Assembly (NCBI RefSeq): GCF_000711695.1
Contig: NW_013547018.1
Location: 186,001-250,000, forward strand
Source: Tilletiaria anomala UBC 951
Lineage: Eukaryota > Basidiomycota > Exobasidiomycetes > Georgefischeriales > Tilletiariaceae
Direction: 5' to 3'
Length of the DNA stretch: 64,000 nt
The notes beneath the pieces were generated by a model. That model searched no databases, had not been told where the DNA came from, and saw only the letters and a program-made list of their open reading frames with translations. Shown piece by piece: positions 22,493 through 34,504 of this stretch (its first letter is position 1; each line of letters starts with the position of its first letter). The translations under genes were made by a program, and so were the position numbers.

Positions 22493-25360
22493 ATGGCGGA
22501 ACCGAACCTCGCTCCCGGCACTGGCGGCGTCAGCGCCCAAGGCCAGGCGACGACCTCGCCGCCGCGTGGATCACCTTTCACGCCCCTCACCCGTCTGCCA
22601 TCTACCGATTCCAACCGCAGCCTTGGGCAGCAGAGCAACAATAACTCCACCGCTGACAGCCCGGGCTCTGGCGCGGGCCTGGCGTTCTCGACGCCGAGCA
22701 TCAGTAGCAGTACTGCGACACCTGGTCGGCCGCGCGTGCTTCGACGAAAGGACTCGCAGTCCTCGAACGGTGGAGGCTCGGGGAGCTTCAGCCCTGGAGC
22801 GACAGGCCCAGGAGGACTAGGTCGCACATCATCTATATCAGCTCGTAGCGGCCTTGGTCTGCATCCGCGCACGCGCTCGAGCGGCACAACAGGCGGGAAC
22901 AACACACCCTCTTCCGGCCGGCACATTTCACATGGGGCCTATGCGGCTTCGCGGCCTGCACCTCAGCCTGATGCGGCGCAGCGCGATCTTTTCAGCGCAG
23001 CTGTCGCGTCATCCAACCTCGCCAGGTCGAGCGACGGGCTGCAGGCGCTTCTCAGGGACCACCCTGAATTGATCAGCAGCAGCTTGAAGGCCGCCGCAGG
23101 TACAGCGTTGATGGAGCGCAGCGAGAGCATCAGCGCACGCGCCAGCCAAAAGGGCAGCGAGCCAGGGACACCGCTGCTGGAAAGCGGGCGAGGCAGTGTG
23201 TGCAACAGCCTCATCCTCGAAAACTCGGCCTTTCCATCTGGCGCGTCTCCTGGAGGCATGAACCTTGGTACCCCGGGTGAGTTAACATGTGAGGCCCGAT
23301 ATTAGGCATTGTAGGGTTACGATGCAGTGGCCAGTTAGGGTTGCCTCCCTCGGGTCAGCCGGGATCCGACTACTAGTGGAGCCCGGCAATCCCCGCACGA
23401 GGACCGGGCCATCTTACGACCCATCGGTCACGCGACCCACATCACCTTGTCATCAGTGTGGAAGTCACACTCCTACCATCTTTTGCTCGTTCTTGTTACG
23501 CTGCCTTGGGGTCATTTCAACCAAGACACGTATCTGCTTGCTGACCGGAGACATTCCTCCTTGCCCCTTTCTCATCCGGTTCCCTGCCTGTCGCCTCGTC
23601 CTCACGCGCTCCCGTGATCCCCATTTTTGGCCATCACCGCCTGTTGGCCCCCGCTGGCTGCAACTCCATGCATGACACCTCACTTATGCCCGTCGCCTCT
23701 ACACCTGTCGACCATCTAAATGGAATCGCCATCGGTCCCGACATGCCGCCTGATTTCGTTGCGGATCTGGGCGAGCCAGGTGCAAAGCCCGACTACAGCG
23801 AGCAGAAGATCGTTGTTGCTATGGTTGGACTGCCGGCCCGAGGGAAGAGTTATCTTAGTAACAAACTGATGCGATATCTCAAAGTGAATCGAAAACTTCC
23901 ATTTGCTAGCTGTTCGATTCATTGCTAACTTTCTCACCTTCCGCCCCCAAGTGGCTCGAGTACGATGTCAAAGTGTTCAACGTAGGACAGATGCGGCGAG
24001 CATTAGCACGGACAAAGCTGCGAGAATCTGGCATCACCGAAGATCACACGGCCTCGTTCTTCGATCCTGCTAATCCAGAGGCTTATGCGCTACGGTCACA
24101 GATGGCATCCGAGTGCCTGGAGCAGCTGATTATATGGCTCAAGGCCGGGGGGAACGTGGGGATCCACGATGCAACGAACACCACCAAATCGCGACGCGAG
24201 GAGATAGCCAAGCGCGTAGCGCAGGAGCCGAACCTCAAACTGGTCTTCCTTGAGAGCATCTGCACCGACCCGGCGGTCATCGCCGCGAATATCGCGGTCA
24301 AAGTTCGCAGCGGAGATCCAGACTACGCCAACGTGTCACCCGAGGAGGCGAAAAAGGATTTCTTGGCGCGGATCAAGAATTACGAAGATGCTTATCAGCC
24401 TGTCGATGCGGACGGTAGCGAGAGTCAATTGAGCTACTGCAAGATCTTCGACGTCGGCCAGAACGTCGTCGTCAATCAGATTCGAGGGTATCTCGAGTCG
24501 AGGATCGCGTTTTATTTGATGAACCTGCACCTTACTCCACGTAATATCTTCTTTTCAAGGGTGAGTACTGAAATGCTCTGAGAAAGACAGAGCAAGGCAT
24601 ATTGACAGCTTCGAAATGAACCATCAACCATGTACAGCATGGAGAATCTCAGTACAACGTCCAAGGGAAGATTGGCGGTGATAGCGACCTATCCGAGCGA
24701 GGCTGGTCCTACGCGCGCGCTCTACCAGATCTAATCAAGGATAATATCGGCGACGCCCCTCTCACTGTGTGGCACTCGACCCTCAAGCGGACTGCGCAAA
24801 CGTCCTCCTTTTTGCCATACAACAAGCTTGCGTGGAAGTCGCTGGATGAGCTCGACGCTGGTGTCTGTGATAGCATGACGTACGAAGAGATCGAGCAGTA
24901 CTACCCCGAGGATTATGCCTCCCGCGACGATGACAAATTCAACTACCGGTACCGAGGCGGCGAGTCATACCGCGACGTTGTCGTACGTCTCGAGCCCGTC
25001 ATCATGGAGCTGGAACGACAAGAGAATATTCTCATCATTGGACACCAGGCGATCCTGCGATGTTTGTACGCCTACTTCCATTCGCTCTCGCAAGAAGAAC
25101 TGCCGTACATCAAGATACCTTTACACACTGTCATCCAGCTGACGCCGAAAGCGTACGGATGCGACGAGAAACGGTTCCGCTTGCCCATCGACGCTGTCGA
25201 CACACACCGACCCAAGCCGGTCAAGGTCAGCCAGGTGGCGCCGGGCACGCCGCCCTTGCTGCAGTCAAAGACTCCTTTGATCCCGGACGATATACTTCAG
25301 GCGGCTACCAGCTTGCCGCCCAGTCAGCGCAAGCCGCAGTACGAAGAGCACCAGCTATGA
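22493..25360 (+). CDS. 6-phosphofructo-2-kinase / fructose-2,6-bisphosphatase
   Basis: Bifunctional enzyme setting the level of fructose 2,6-bisphosphate, the activator of glycolysis, in the cytosol. Exons: 22493..23276 (Ser/Gly-rich N-terminal extension, 261 codons), a second exon ending at 23883, 23952..24560 and 24638..25360. The kinase P-loop is in AMVGLPARGKSYLSNKLM, with WLEYDVKVFNVGQ beyond the next intron. The bisphosphatase RHGES motif is split by the third intron (FSR|HGESQYNVQGKIGG). Its catalytic His is kept, so the phosphatase half should be active; IIGHQAILRCLYAY completes that site. The first 3' splice site is unsettled. In phase it is the CAG at 23777-23779 (intron of 503 nt, 739 aa). 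Yet the frame upstream, from MHDTSLMPVASTPVDHLNG to DLGEPGAKPDYS, also looks coding but does not join exon 1 in phase. Family certain, N-terminal model not. Confidence 0.88.
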
Positions 25361-25756
25361 AGAGTGTTAGGAGAAAACGGGCGAATTGCATACACAGTCA
25401 CCACCACTACTACTTCATTGCAGCCCATTAGATCCGTGCATTCACGTCGTCACCAGTACCTTGTGTATCATACATTATAGCAAGCAAGTGAGAAGCTTAT
25501 ACCGCACTCGTTTCCTGACCAATCGCAGGTTAACCTCAATTCGAACCAAATGAATTGCAAGTTGCAGCTTGTATACATATGTGTGAAACTGTAGAGTTGC
25601 GTTGGTGTGATGCTTGCGACTGAACCACGTCTTGAATACAAAGCACTATGCTTTGGGAACCTCGCCCCAGTATCATATCTCCTCACAGCCTGTCGATTAT
25701 CGAAAGGGCGGCCACCAATCTGTGTCGCCTGCATTGCGCTTGCTTATGGACCCGCC
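25361..25756. other. Convergent 3' intergenic region, 396 nt
   Basis: Between the PFKFB stop and the HSP104 stop. A+T-richer than the flanking coding DNA, as for 3' UTRs. No gene seen. Confidence 0.4.
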
Positions 25757-28622
25757 TTAGTCAAGCGGCTCCTCTTCGATGAAGGCATCGCTCGCCATGT
25801 CAGAGTCCATGTCGATATCTTCGTTAATGTCCTCGAACTCTGGAGGGATGGGGTGGTTTGGGTTGACCAGGAGGCAATTGCCGGGCCCATCGAACGTGAC
25901 AGTGACTGTCTCATTGTCGCGTACCTGACCGCGAAGGATGAGCAGCGAGAGAGGGTTGAGCAGGCTGCTCTGGATGGCCCTGTTAAGTGGCCGCGCGCCA
26001 AGCGAGGGGTTGTACCCAATCGACGCGAGGTAGTCCTTGGCGCCGTCATCGAGCTGCAGCTTAATGCGCCGGCCATTGGACCAAAGTCGGTGCTGCACTT
26101 CCTTGACTCTGCTCTCGACAATGCTGCGGATGTCCTTGCGGCTCAGCTTGCGGAAAATGATGGTCGAGTCGATCCGATTGATGAACTCGGGGACAAAGTG
26201 CTGCGCGATCGCTGACTGCACCAGCTGCTGCGTGGCAGGCGAGATGGAGCCGCCTTCGTCTGCGGACGGGTCAGCGTTGATCGATGCGGAACCGAGGTTG
26301 GAAGTCATGATGATGACACAGTTCTTAAAGCTGACCACTCTGCCTTGACCGTCTGTGCAGCGCCCGTCATCCAAGATCTGCAGGAAGAGAGTGACGAACT
26401 CCTTGGCCGCTTTCTCGATCTCGTCGATGAGCACGACTGAGTACGGACGTCGGCGGATCCACTCAGTTAACTGGCCACCCGAATCGTGCCCGACATAGCC
26501 AGGCGGCGCGCCGATGAGCCTGCTGATCGAGTGCTTCTCGCTGTACTCGGATGCGTCTATGCGCATCATGGCGTTCTCGTCGTCGAAGAGCTGCTTGGAA
26601 AGAGCTTTGCTGAGGAGCGTCTTGCCGGTTCCGCTCGGGCCGCAGAAAAGCAGAGATGCGATCGGTCGGTTGGGGTTGGCTAGGCCGGAGCGAGAGAGGC
26701 GGATGGCTTGCGCAACCGCTTTGACAGCTTCCGGTTGCCCAATGACGTCCTTGGCAAGTAAGTGCTCGAGCTTGAGCAGTTTCTGCTTCTCGCCCTCCAT
26801 CATCTTCGCTGCGGGGATTCCCGTCCAGCGAGCGACGATCTGCGCGATACGCTCGGAAGTGACTGTGTTCGCGCCATTGCTCACGCCTTCTTCCTCACGC
26901 TTGCGCTCCTCCATTTGCAGGCTCTTGAGACGCACCTCAAGCTCCGGGATGGCATAGTAGCGCAGGTCGGCTGCCGTCTGCAGGTCGTACCTCCTTTCCG
27001 CATCTAGTGCCTTTTGCTGCAGCTCCTCGATGCGCCTGCGGACATTGTTGATTTCATCGCCTTTTGCCTTTTCTGCGTCGTGCTTGGCGATAAGCGGCGC
27101 GAGTTCTTCATCCACTTGAGACAGCTCCTTGCGTCCTTTCTCGAGGTCCTCCTTGCTGCTAGCGTCCTTCTCACGCTCGAGGGCATGGATGGCGACTTCG
27201 AGCTGTAGCTTCTTGCGTTGCAGCTTATCGATGTCCTCTGGTACAGTGTCGCGCTGCACACGCACATCTGCGCAAGCCTCGTCGACTAGATCGATTGCAC
27301 TATCGGGTGCGCGGCGGCTGGTAAGGTAGCGCTTGGCGAGCACGGCAGCCTGGACGAGTGCAGAGTCGAGAATGCGCACAGAATGGTGCACCTCGTACTT
27401 GTCGCGCAGACCACGGAGGATGGCGATGGTGGCATTGACATCCGGTTCTTCGACAAGGACCTGCTGGAAGCGTCGCTCGAACGCGGCATCCTTCTCAATG
27501 TATTGCCGGTACTCTGCAAGGGTCGTTGCACCGATGCAACGAAGCTTGCCGCGCGCAAGCATGGGCTTGATCAGATTCGCCGCGTCCATACCCGAGTCAC
27601 CGCCCTTGCCTGCCATCAAGAGATGCATCTCGTCGATTGCCAATATGATGTTGGTCCCGTTCTCGGTAGCCTTTTCGATCTCGTCCAGAACAGCCTTCAC
27701 GCGCTCCTCGTACTCGCCGCGGTACTTTGCGCCTGCCATAAGTGCGCCCATGTCGAGTGAAAGAAGGCGTCCGAGAAGATTTGGCGGGACATCCCGATCA
27801 ATGATCCGTTGCGCGAGTCCTTCCATGACAGCAGTTTTTCCGGTACCAGGCTGTGAAATAAACAAATGGCTTTGTCACCGTCATTACACCGAATCACAGT
27901 CAACATTCCAAGAATTGACTCACTTCTCCAATCAAGACTGCGTTGTTTTTAGTACGTCGCGAGAGAACTCGCACGACTCTGCGGATCTCATCATCTCTGC
28001 CAATGACAGGGTCGAGCTTGCCCTCGGCGGCGAGCATGGTCAAGTCTGTACAGTACTTGTTGAGTGCGTCGAAACCCGCCTCGCTGGCCTTACTTTCGAT
28101 CCTTCTGGCGCCGCGTGCATTTGTGATGGCCGTCTTCAGCAGCTCCGAGTTAGCGAGGCCGGCGGCCTTGAGCAAGCCTTTGAGCGTGGTGTCGTGATCT
28201 ACTAGCGCGAGCAGCAGGTGGTCTTGCGCGATGTACGAATCGTGCTGCGTCTTCTTGAGCTTGTCGGCTTCCTGAATGACTTTCAGCGCTTCTCGGCTGA
28301 ACGACGTCTCATCGGGCGGTGGGTTTTGCTGCGGAATCTTGCGCAGCGTGTCGCGCAGACTTTGCTCTAATTTTGCCACGTCCACGCCGGCCTTACTGAG
28401 CACGGAGTGGAACAGCGATTCGGTCGCCGCCGATCCTGAGCCGGCCCCCGCGGCCCCTGCAGCGCCAGGAGCTGTTACACCCGTTACGGTCGGGCCGCTG
28501 GAGTCGAGCAGGAGAGCGAGGGCGAGGTGTGATCCTGTGACTTGTGGGTGAGCGTAATCCTTGGCCAGCTGTGATGCTGCGCCAACGGCGCTTTGTGCGC
28601 GGTCTGTGAATTCGAAGGCCAT
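25757..28622 (-). CDS. HSP104: Hsp104 protein disaggregase (ClpB family)
   Basis: Hexameric AAA+ disaggregase that works with Hsp70/Hsp40 to pull proteins out of aggregates in cytosol and nucleus. Exons 28622..27924 and 27850..25757 (73-nt intron GTGAGT...CAG), 930 aa. The N-domain starts [17 protein letters not shown]. Walker A of the first ATPase domain is rebuilt exactly across the intron ([12 protein letters not shown]), with Walker [11 protein letters not shown] and sensor GATTLAEYR. The coiled-coil M-domain runs through [20 protein letters not shown]. The second ATPase domain has [14 protein letters not shown], Walker [11 protein letters not shown], the pore loop region [13 protein letters not shown] and sensor MTSNLGS. 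The acidic C-terminus ends EEEPLD, in keeping with cytosolic Hsp104 rather than mitochondrial Hsp78. A TATA box and heat-shock elements lie upstream. Confidence 0.97.
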
Positions 28623-28736
28623 ACTTCCGTTGTCTGTGTCAAGTGCTGGCGGGTATCAATCGTACGGAGCCGATGAGGTATAGGGGCGAAGTAAACATCG
28701 TATTAATGTGTAAGCGATGCCGCTCCTATATACCCT

Positions 28737-28742
28737 ACCATG
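28737..28742 (-). promoter_or_regulatory. Probable HSP104 TATA box
   Basis: TATATA (CTATATAC context) 115-120 bases upstream of the HSP104 start codon, between it and the heat-shock elements. The hexamer is palindromic, so orientation is assigned from context. TATA boxes are typical of stress-inducible fungal genes. Confidence 0.55.
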
Positions 28743-28840
28743 CCCTCCCCAGCTGGACTGCAGTGATTGGGATGATCGAAGCCTCGTCTTCCAAAGCGCA
28801 ACCGATGTCATCCGGGCAAGAATAACCCTACTATGCGATT

Positions 28841-28873
28841 GAAGGTCCTAGAAGCTGCTAGAAGCCGCCGGAA
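28841..28873 (-). promoter_or_regulatory. Step-type heat-shock element (four GAA units, 10-bp period)
   Basis: GAA trinucleotides begin at 28841, 28851, 28861 and 28871, i.e. four copies with an exact 10-bp period (TTC on the HSP104 strand). Pentamers nTTCn separated by 5 bp are the known step-type binding site for heat-shock factor. The element lies about 220-250 bases upstream of the HSP104 start and 100 bases upstream of its TATA box, so HSF-driven induction is a well-grounded inference. Confidence 0.75.
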
Positions 28874-28915
28874 GCATCTCGTGAGCACGAGACCGCTTGT
28901 TTCGAAAATCATTTT

Positions 28916-28923
28916 GAATGTTC
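28916..28923. promoter_or_regulatory. Minimal heat-shock element GAATGTTC
   Basis: GAAnnTTC, an inverted pair of HSF half-sites in the standard 2-bp spacing. It lies 43 bp beyond the step-type element and about 295 bp upstream of HSP104. Two units alone bind HSF weakly, but next to the four-unit array it may add to the site. Confidence 0.5.
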
Positions 28924-29435
28924 GATCACATGCAGCTAGCAACAACCGGGCAGAGAACGAATCGGTGCATTCAGATCGTTTGTAAACTCACGCAAAACTC
29001 GCCGCGTCCAACGCAACTTTTCAACTCGAACACGCGACGCGCCATCAACTAGGATGTACCCGGCTTGCACAAAAAGAAAGCATGGCCACGCGCCTAAGCT
29101 GCTCTTCGCAGAGCAAGAAAGACGAGAGGGAGTGCCGATGGATCGATGTCTGCTTCGACACGTCTGGGAGTGAGTCAAGGCCTCATATATGCTCCATTGT
29201 GATCACATGCTATTGGCTGTCGGCGATTATTGCCGGGGTGCAGTGAACCCCAGCCGCAGTTAGCGGACAAACTGCGACGATCCCTGCTTGGCATCCCAGC
29301 CGGCATGAATGGTACTCTGCAGAGTGAGTCGACAGGCGGGAGTGACCTGGCATTTCCTGTGCGAATGGAGAGACGCTCGACTCTAGGAAGCTCGTCGGAT
29401 GCGATGTAGAAAGGACATCTTGCTGACGAAGATCA

Positions 29436-32156
29436 ATGGACGTGCTCGTTACCATTCCAGACCCGTTCGCACACGACACGCCGGACAGCGTCGACTCCGT
29501 CTTGGCATATGCTGCCGCGACGTGTTGCAGGTACAACAAAGGGCACTGGAACCTCGTATTTTCCGGTCAGCTTGTCGCCACGGGTCGGACAGATGGCGTC
29601 GTCGCCATTTGGGATGCAGAGACGAAACGGATCGTAAGATGGCTGGTTGGGCATACAAAGACGGTGCTGGGCGTTGCGTGAGTACTTCCATTTATCATTT
29701 CTGGACTTCCGGTATCACTTTGTGGCGCCAGCTGACCACACGAATCTGCGCTCCCTCTTTCAGATGGTCGCCTAACAATCGCTTCCTGGCCTCCTGCTCG
29801 TACGACTGCTCGATCATCATCTGGGACCTCTCGCAAGGATCCGGCACACAATTCAGAAACATCAAGTTCGACACCGCCGTCCTCAGTGTACAGTACGACC
29901 CGAAGAATTCGTGCGTTCATTTTGGGACAGAACAAATACATTATCACGCCCTGCTGATGCTTCTCATTGCCAATTGACATTCAGGAACCACCTTCTTGCT
30001 GTCCTTGAGACGCAAGAAGCCGTCTGGATCGATTTGCAACAGCGCATACAGGTCACGCGCCGGCGGATCAAAGGAAAGCATCAAACCAACGCCAATGCTC
30101 AGAATGGCAATCACAATAGCAATGGGCAGGTGATCCAACAGGAAGGGGCAAACAAGTCCGGCAGTGACCAACCCTGGGACACTCCCGAATTCTCTCCGCT
30201 ACCTGTCCGTCGGTGGACGTTCGGCGGTGACTATGACACGCCGGTTGCACCTTACCTGCAGCCTCCGCCCTCTCCCTCATCTCCTTCTGTTTCGGCGGAG
30301 GCTGTAGCAGGTGATGCTGACATGGGTAGCGCCAAAGAAGAGCGTAGCGACAACATACCACCACCGCCTACTCGGCGAAAGGGGCACATCCCGCAGAAGA
30401 TTTCATGTGCCATCTTCGGGCACGATGGCCGACACATCTTTGCCGGCACGTCGCGAGGCGGGCTGTTGGTATATGATCTGTGCTCGCGGCAGCTTGTGCA
30501 ATGCGAAGGTGGTGGTGCCAGCGGAATGGGCAACGCGTCGGCGTCACCCGCGGCAGCTGCGGGTCTGTTAGGCCCGGCTCTGATCAAGGAGATGGCGATT
30601 GACGCTACGGGCAAGATGCTTCTCGTGAATTCGAACGATCGGGCGATTCGTGCGTTCAGCATCAGTATCAACAACGAGCCTCCGCCCGAGCCATCACAGC
30701 AGCATCGCAGCCACGGCGCAGAGTCGCCTAACACGTGGTCGTCAATGCCATCGGTCAGTCCGGCACCTGAGGCGCTTGTGCATGTGGCGGCAGCGGTAGC
30801 GGCAACGGCTGTGACAGTCGCTGCACCTACGTCTTTACAGGCAGTGGACGAAGACGCACAGGTGATCAGTGTATCACAGGGAGGCAACGATCTTTCACAC
30901 GCCGAGCGCAGTGCACAGGCTATCGCTGCCGTGCTCGAAGCAGCGCAAGAGGACGCCGACGTTGACCAGCCGGCCGCGCTCGCCGCAACGGCTGCGTCTA
31001 CCAACCCGTCCTGCTCCCCCTCTGCTTCGGCGCCACCGCAGCCGCGCGTCAATAAGCCGTTCAACGTGCGCCTGCTATACAAGGTGCAGGACCGCGTCAA
31101 CCGGACACCGTGGTGCGGCATCGGCTTCACCGGTGATGGCGAGTACGTTTTTGGCGGTGCAACAAACATTACTGCGCACAATATCTACATCTGGGAGCGC
31201 ATGACGGGCACGCTCAACAGGATTCTCGAAGGTCCCAAGGAGCCGCTCATTGGCCTTGATGTGAGTCGCGCCGCGCCCAAGAGGGTGCTGTGGGGCTGGG
31301 ATACCTACGAAATATGGTACGACTGACACGCAACTCTTGGCATGAGCAGTGGCATCCACACCGGCCAGCGGCCGCGTCTGTCTCGTCGACGGGGAACGTC
31401 AACCTGTGGTCGACTCCGACGGCGGAGATCTGGTCGGCGTACGCGCCCGGGTTCGAGGAGCTCGAGGAGAACGCGGAGTACGAAGAGCACGAGGACGAGT
31501 TCGACGTCGAGGACGAGGACGAGGTGTCACGCCGAAAGCAGGACGAGGAGGAAGGCCTGGTGGACATCTACCCTGCCGGTGAGCTGATCAAGCTCGCAAA
31601 GCGACACGTCAGGGAGCGGGCGCGCAGGGCGGAGTGCAAGGCGGGGCACAAGGTCCGACATGGCCCTCGGAGGCTGCAGTCACATGTGGGGCCGCGTGGG
31701 GATGGCGCTGCTCTCAACAACAGCATCAGCTTTGAATACGAGCTAAGGGAACAACACAGCGACGACGACGACGAAGACGATAGCTTCTGGGACGGCATCG
31801 GCGCTTTTGACGGCGAGGGCACATTCGAAGTTGAGTGCCGCTCAGTCTTCCAGCGCATCCTGCGCCGCCGCGGGTCGTCGTCCTCGAGGACCGCGCGGGC
31901 TGGCGCGTCGATCCAGAAGGCGCAGCAGAGGTACTTGCAGCCTGGAAAGCGAGTGCGCGATGGGAATGCTACGGATACGGACGGGGACGCGTCAATGCAC
32001 CAAGTGGATAGTGCAGATGAGGAGGATCTGGAAGAGGTAGAGCAGGAAGAGCAGGTGCGCATCGTACTCGTCGAAGATCCGGACGATGATCACGCGTTCA
32101 AGCTGTCTGCGCGCCTGGAGGATCCGCTGATTGAGCTCAATAGCGATAGCGATTGA
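29436..32156 (+). CDS. SWD1: COMPASS subunit Swd1 (RbBP5 homologue), WD40 protein
   Basis: WD40 subunit of the Set1/COMPASS histone H3K4 methyltransferase, in the nucleus. Exons 29436..29677, 29764..29910, 29985..31260 and 31350..32156, 823 aa. The N-terminus DPFAHDTPDSVD...ATCCRYN matches the RbBP5/Swd1 opening. WD repeats include GQLVATGRTDGVVAIWD, NNRFLASCSYDCSIIIWDL, GRHIFAGTSRGGLLVYD and EYVFGGATNITAHNIYIWE. The diagnostic Swd1/RbBP5 segment follows: ILEGPKEPLIGLD|WHPHRPAAASVSS, NVNLWSTPTAEIWSAYAPGFEELEEN, then the acidic hinge EYEEHEDEFDVEDEDE that in RbBP5 activates the methyltransferase and contacts Ash2/Bre2. Low-complexity inserts (about 150 residues of Ala/Pro/Ser around 30,690-31,030) and an acidic C-terminal tail make it longer than yeast Swd1. 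Confidence 0.94.
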
Positions 32157-34504
32157 TTGCTCGAGGCGATGCTATTGTTCGCTTGAAGCTTCTGTGGAAA
32201 TATCAATGGCGAACCATCAACGTTGAATGCAAGAACGACAGCTCGATGATGACCAGCTTCTGATTGCGCTTCTGCTGTGACGTTGAGTGCAGATGCAGCT
32301 GCGTGCGGATGGGCAATTGCACTGCGAGTGCCCGGTCCTGCTGTCAATCAGTAGCAGCGCGGCGATTGTGGGGTACATGGTTGAGGAGATCGCCAAAATA
32401 AATTACAAAACGGAGTCTTGCTGGGTCCCTACGGAGCCGTTGACGAAATAGATTCTCTTGACGTGCTTGTGACATTGTGATCTGTCACTGTCGTATATGT
32501 CGCGCTGCTGGTTGTCCATCTTCTCCTACTTCGCTCTTTGTTCATTTGTAGCCTCTACCTTGGGCGTATTCCTCCTCGAATGAACCGGCCATCTCACTGT
32601 CCGGCGCAGCCGCATCTTTAGGCACATATGGAAGGTGTATGTTGAAGATCGTGCAAATGCACTTGCCGGCTTGTGCAAGGCCGATGTCAATCAGATGAAC
32701 ACACCCAGCCTCGCGTCGCCATTATTTTTCTTCGTCTCGGCGTCGGCGATCGACGCCAAAGCGACGTTCACATCTTTCGCCCATCACACTTTTGGAACGA
32801 TGGCCAAAGTGCATTCAGGTCGGCAAGCTCGGCGCAGAGCAGATTGGCACTGAAGATATTGCCGCAGGACGCTTCACATGCCACATGCCCAATCGCTACT
32901 ATTGTAGGCTGTAGCCACCTCTATCCATCCACGATACCCAGTGCCATGTGCCTTTCCGAGCAGCTTCCAACGTGCCAGGCAGCTTTCTTTGCCCGCCGCA
33001 GCCTGCTGTACGCCAAGAAAATGGGTACGGTTGATGCAAGGAGCCTACATTTTGCACTGAGCTAATCCCAAGGCATCTCTCAATGGATCTGTTGTTGAAC
33101 TCCACGCGGTTGGCGCAGTGGAGAAAGTGCATGCGCTCTGCTTGAAAGCCGTCCGTTTGGTACCTGTGATAGCGAAGAGTGTTGAGCGCCGCAGGTGAGA
33201 TCTAAGCGGACCCTTTTTTGGCCACACAAAGACGACTGACAGCCACACAGACGATGGAAGTGCATACTGAATGAAGCAGGAACCTCGAGCTGTCGAGTCG
33301 CAACTGCCAGATTTATGTATCCAGAACCACAGCTGCGCACAACCAAGAAGGACCCTTTCACAATCTCACACGATTGTGACGTTGCGAATGGGAACTCAAC
33401 GAATGTCACCGGTCGCATCTCCAATGCATCGTGGTCGTGCAATAGGCTCAGACTGTGAGAAGTGAGATAGCCACCAGTCCACCACGGCAGCGCCATGACA
33501 AGGTTGGGAACGCGCGCTTCCCATAATCGCCAAGAGAGCCTACAAAGCGATGCCCATATCTTTGAATCCCACGGTCTGACGACTGGATGAGCTGTCTAAC
33601 CTGCGAGTCTCACCCGACAGCACAGGAGAGTTCTCTTCTGCCGGGGGAGCGGAAATCGAATGGACGAGGCATTAGCGGGTCGTACTGGGATCCAGTGCCT
33701 CCTCGGAGCATCCGACCCCCCTTGCGTTTCTTGGGCTCCACTCCACTCTTCCACATTTCTCCAGCGGGAAGGTGCGGCGTGGCTAGCGAGAGTCGTCCAG
33801 TGGACACGGCACTATCCTTGTTTGGCGGCACTGGATGAATGTTTGGTATGCTGATCTGATCGCTGCATGGGGTTTCAACTTTGACTCGAGCAGCCTAGCC
33901 GCCACCACCACCACCAGTCAAATTGAATGTCCACGAACACATGTGTGAGACGGGCATCGATTCCCTGTGAGTGCGCGCAACTGTCGTCCGTCGTCTGCTG
34001 CTCGGCCTTCCCCCATCTCATGTTCCCATCCTTGCCTAGCGTGTGTATCGTGGCATCGGGAAAGAGGGAGTTAAAGCGGCACCCAGCTGTTCATCTCTTT
34101 CACAGCCCACTCTGATCAGCTTGAGCCTCCTCGGAAGCACAAAGGTAGAGGGTAGGAGCAATCCCCGGCTCGCTGCCTCGACACCGACCACACTCCTTTG
34201 CATGGAATCGATTCGTCCACAAAGAGAACCCCACTCGACGCAGGTCGTCGACGGCCCTCTTCACTCATTTTCTCACTACACTCTCGCTCGCTCGCTCGTT
34301 CACTCACCCACCCAGTAACCCACCCCCGCAGGGGCGAGGCCCGTGACAGGTGCACGCATAACAGCAAGAGGCCGAGGCACACAATCGCCCATTCCATCAC
34401 ATAACCCAAGCCATCCTCAACGCGAAGACAAGCACCCTCGTAAACACACCAAAAGAAACACCGACCCTAGGCAGGCCTCCGGCAGACATACAAATAGATC
34501 CAAC
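32157..34504. other. Intergenic, 2.3 kb, no confirmed gene
   Basis: Between SWD1 and the LtrA-family gene, both plus. Two minus-strand stretches stay open (33496..33080 with an ATG, and about 33888..33606), but neither shows a family motif. The 34,250-34,500 part is rich in CTCA/CGCTC/CCCA repeats and runs into the leader of the next gene. A match to a tRNA A box near 33,111 has no partner B box. Confidence 0.45.

Larger units (their letters stand above)
28623..29435. promoter_or_regulatory. Divergent promoter region HSP104 / SWD1
   Basis: Shared 813-nt upstream region. The half near HSP104 carries the TATA box and heat-shock elements listed separately. The half near SWD1 (about 28930-29435) shows no recognised element or gene. 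Confidence 0.6.

Noticed and set aside
27866-27910. Separate short start for the second Hsp104 open frame
   Set aside because: The frame opening MFIS before PGTGKT is intron sequence. Removing 27923-27851 rebuilds the Walker A motif exactly.
33111-33121. tRNA-like A box TGGCGCAGTGG
   Set aside because: It fits the A-box consensus, but no GGTTCGANTCC-type B box follows within 30-90 bases and no cloverleaf can be drawn.
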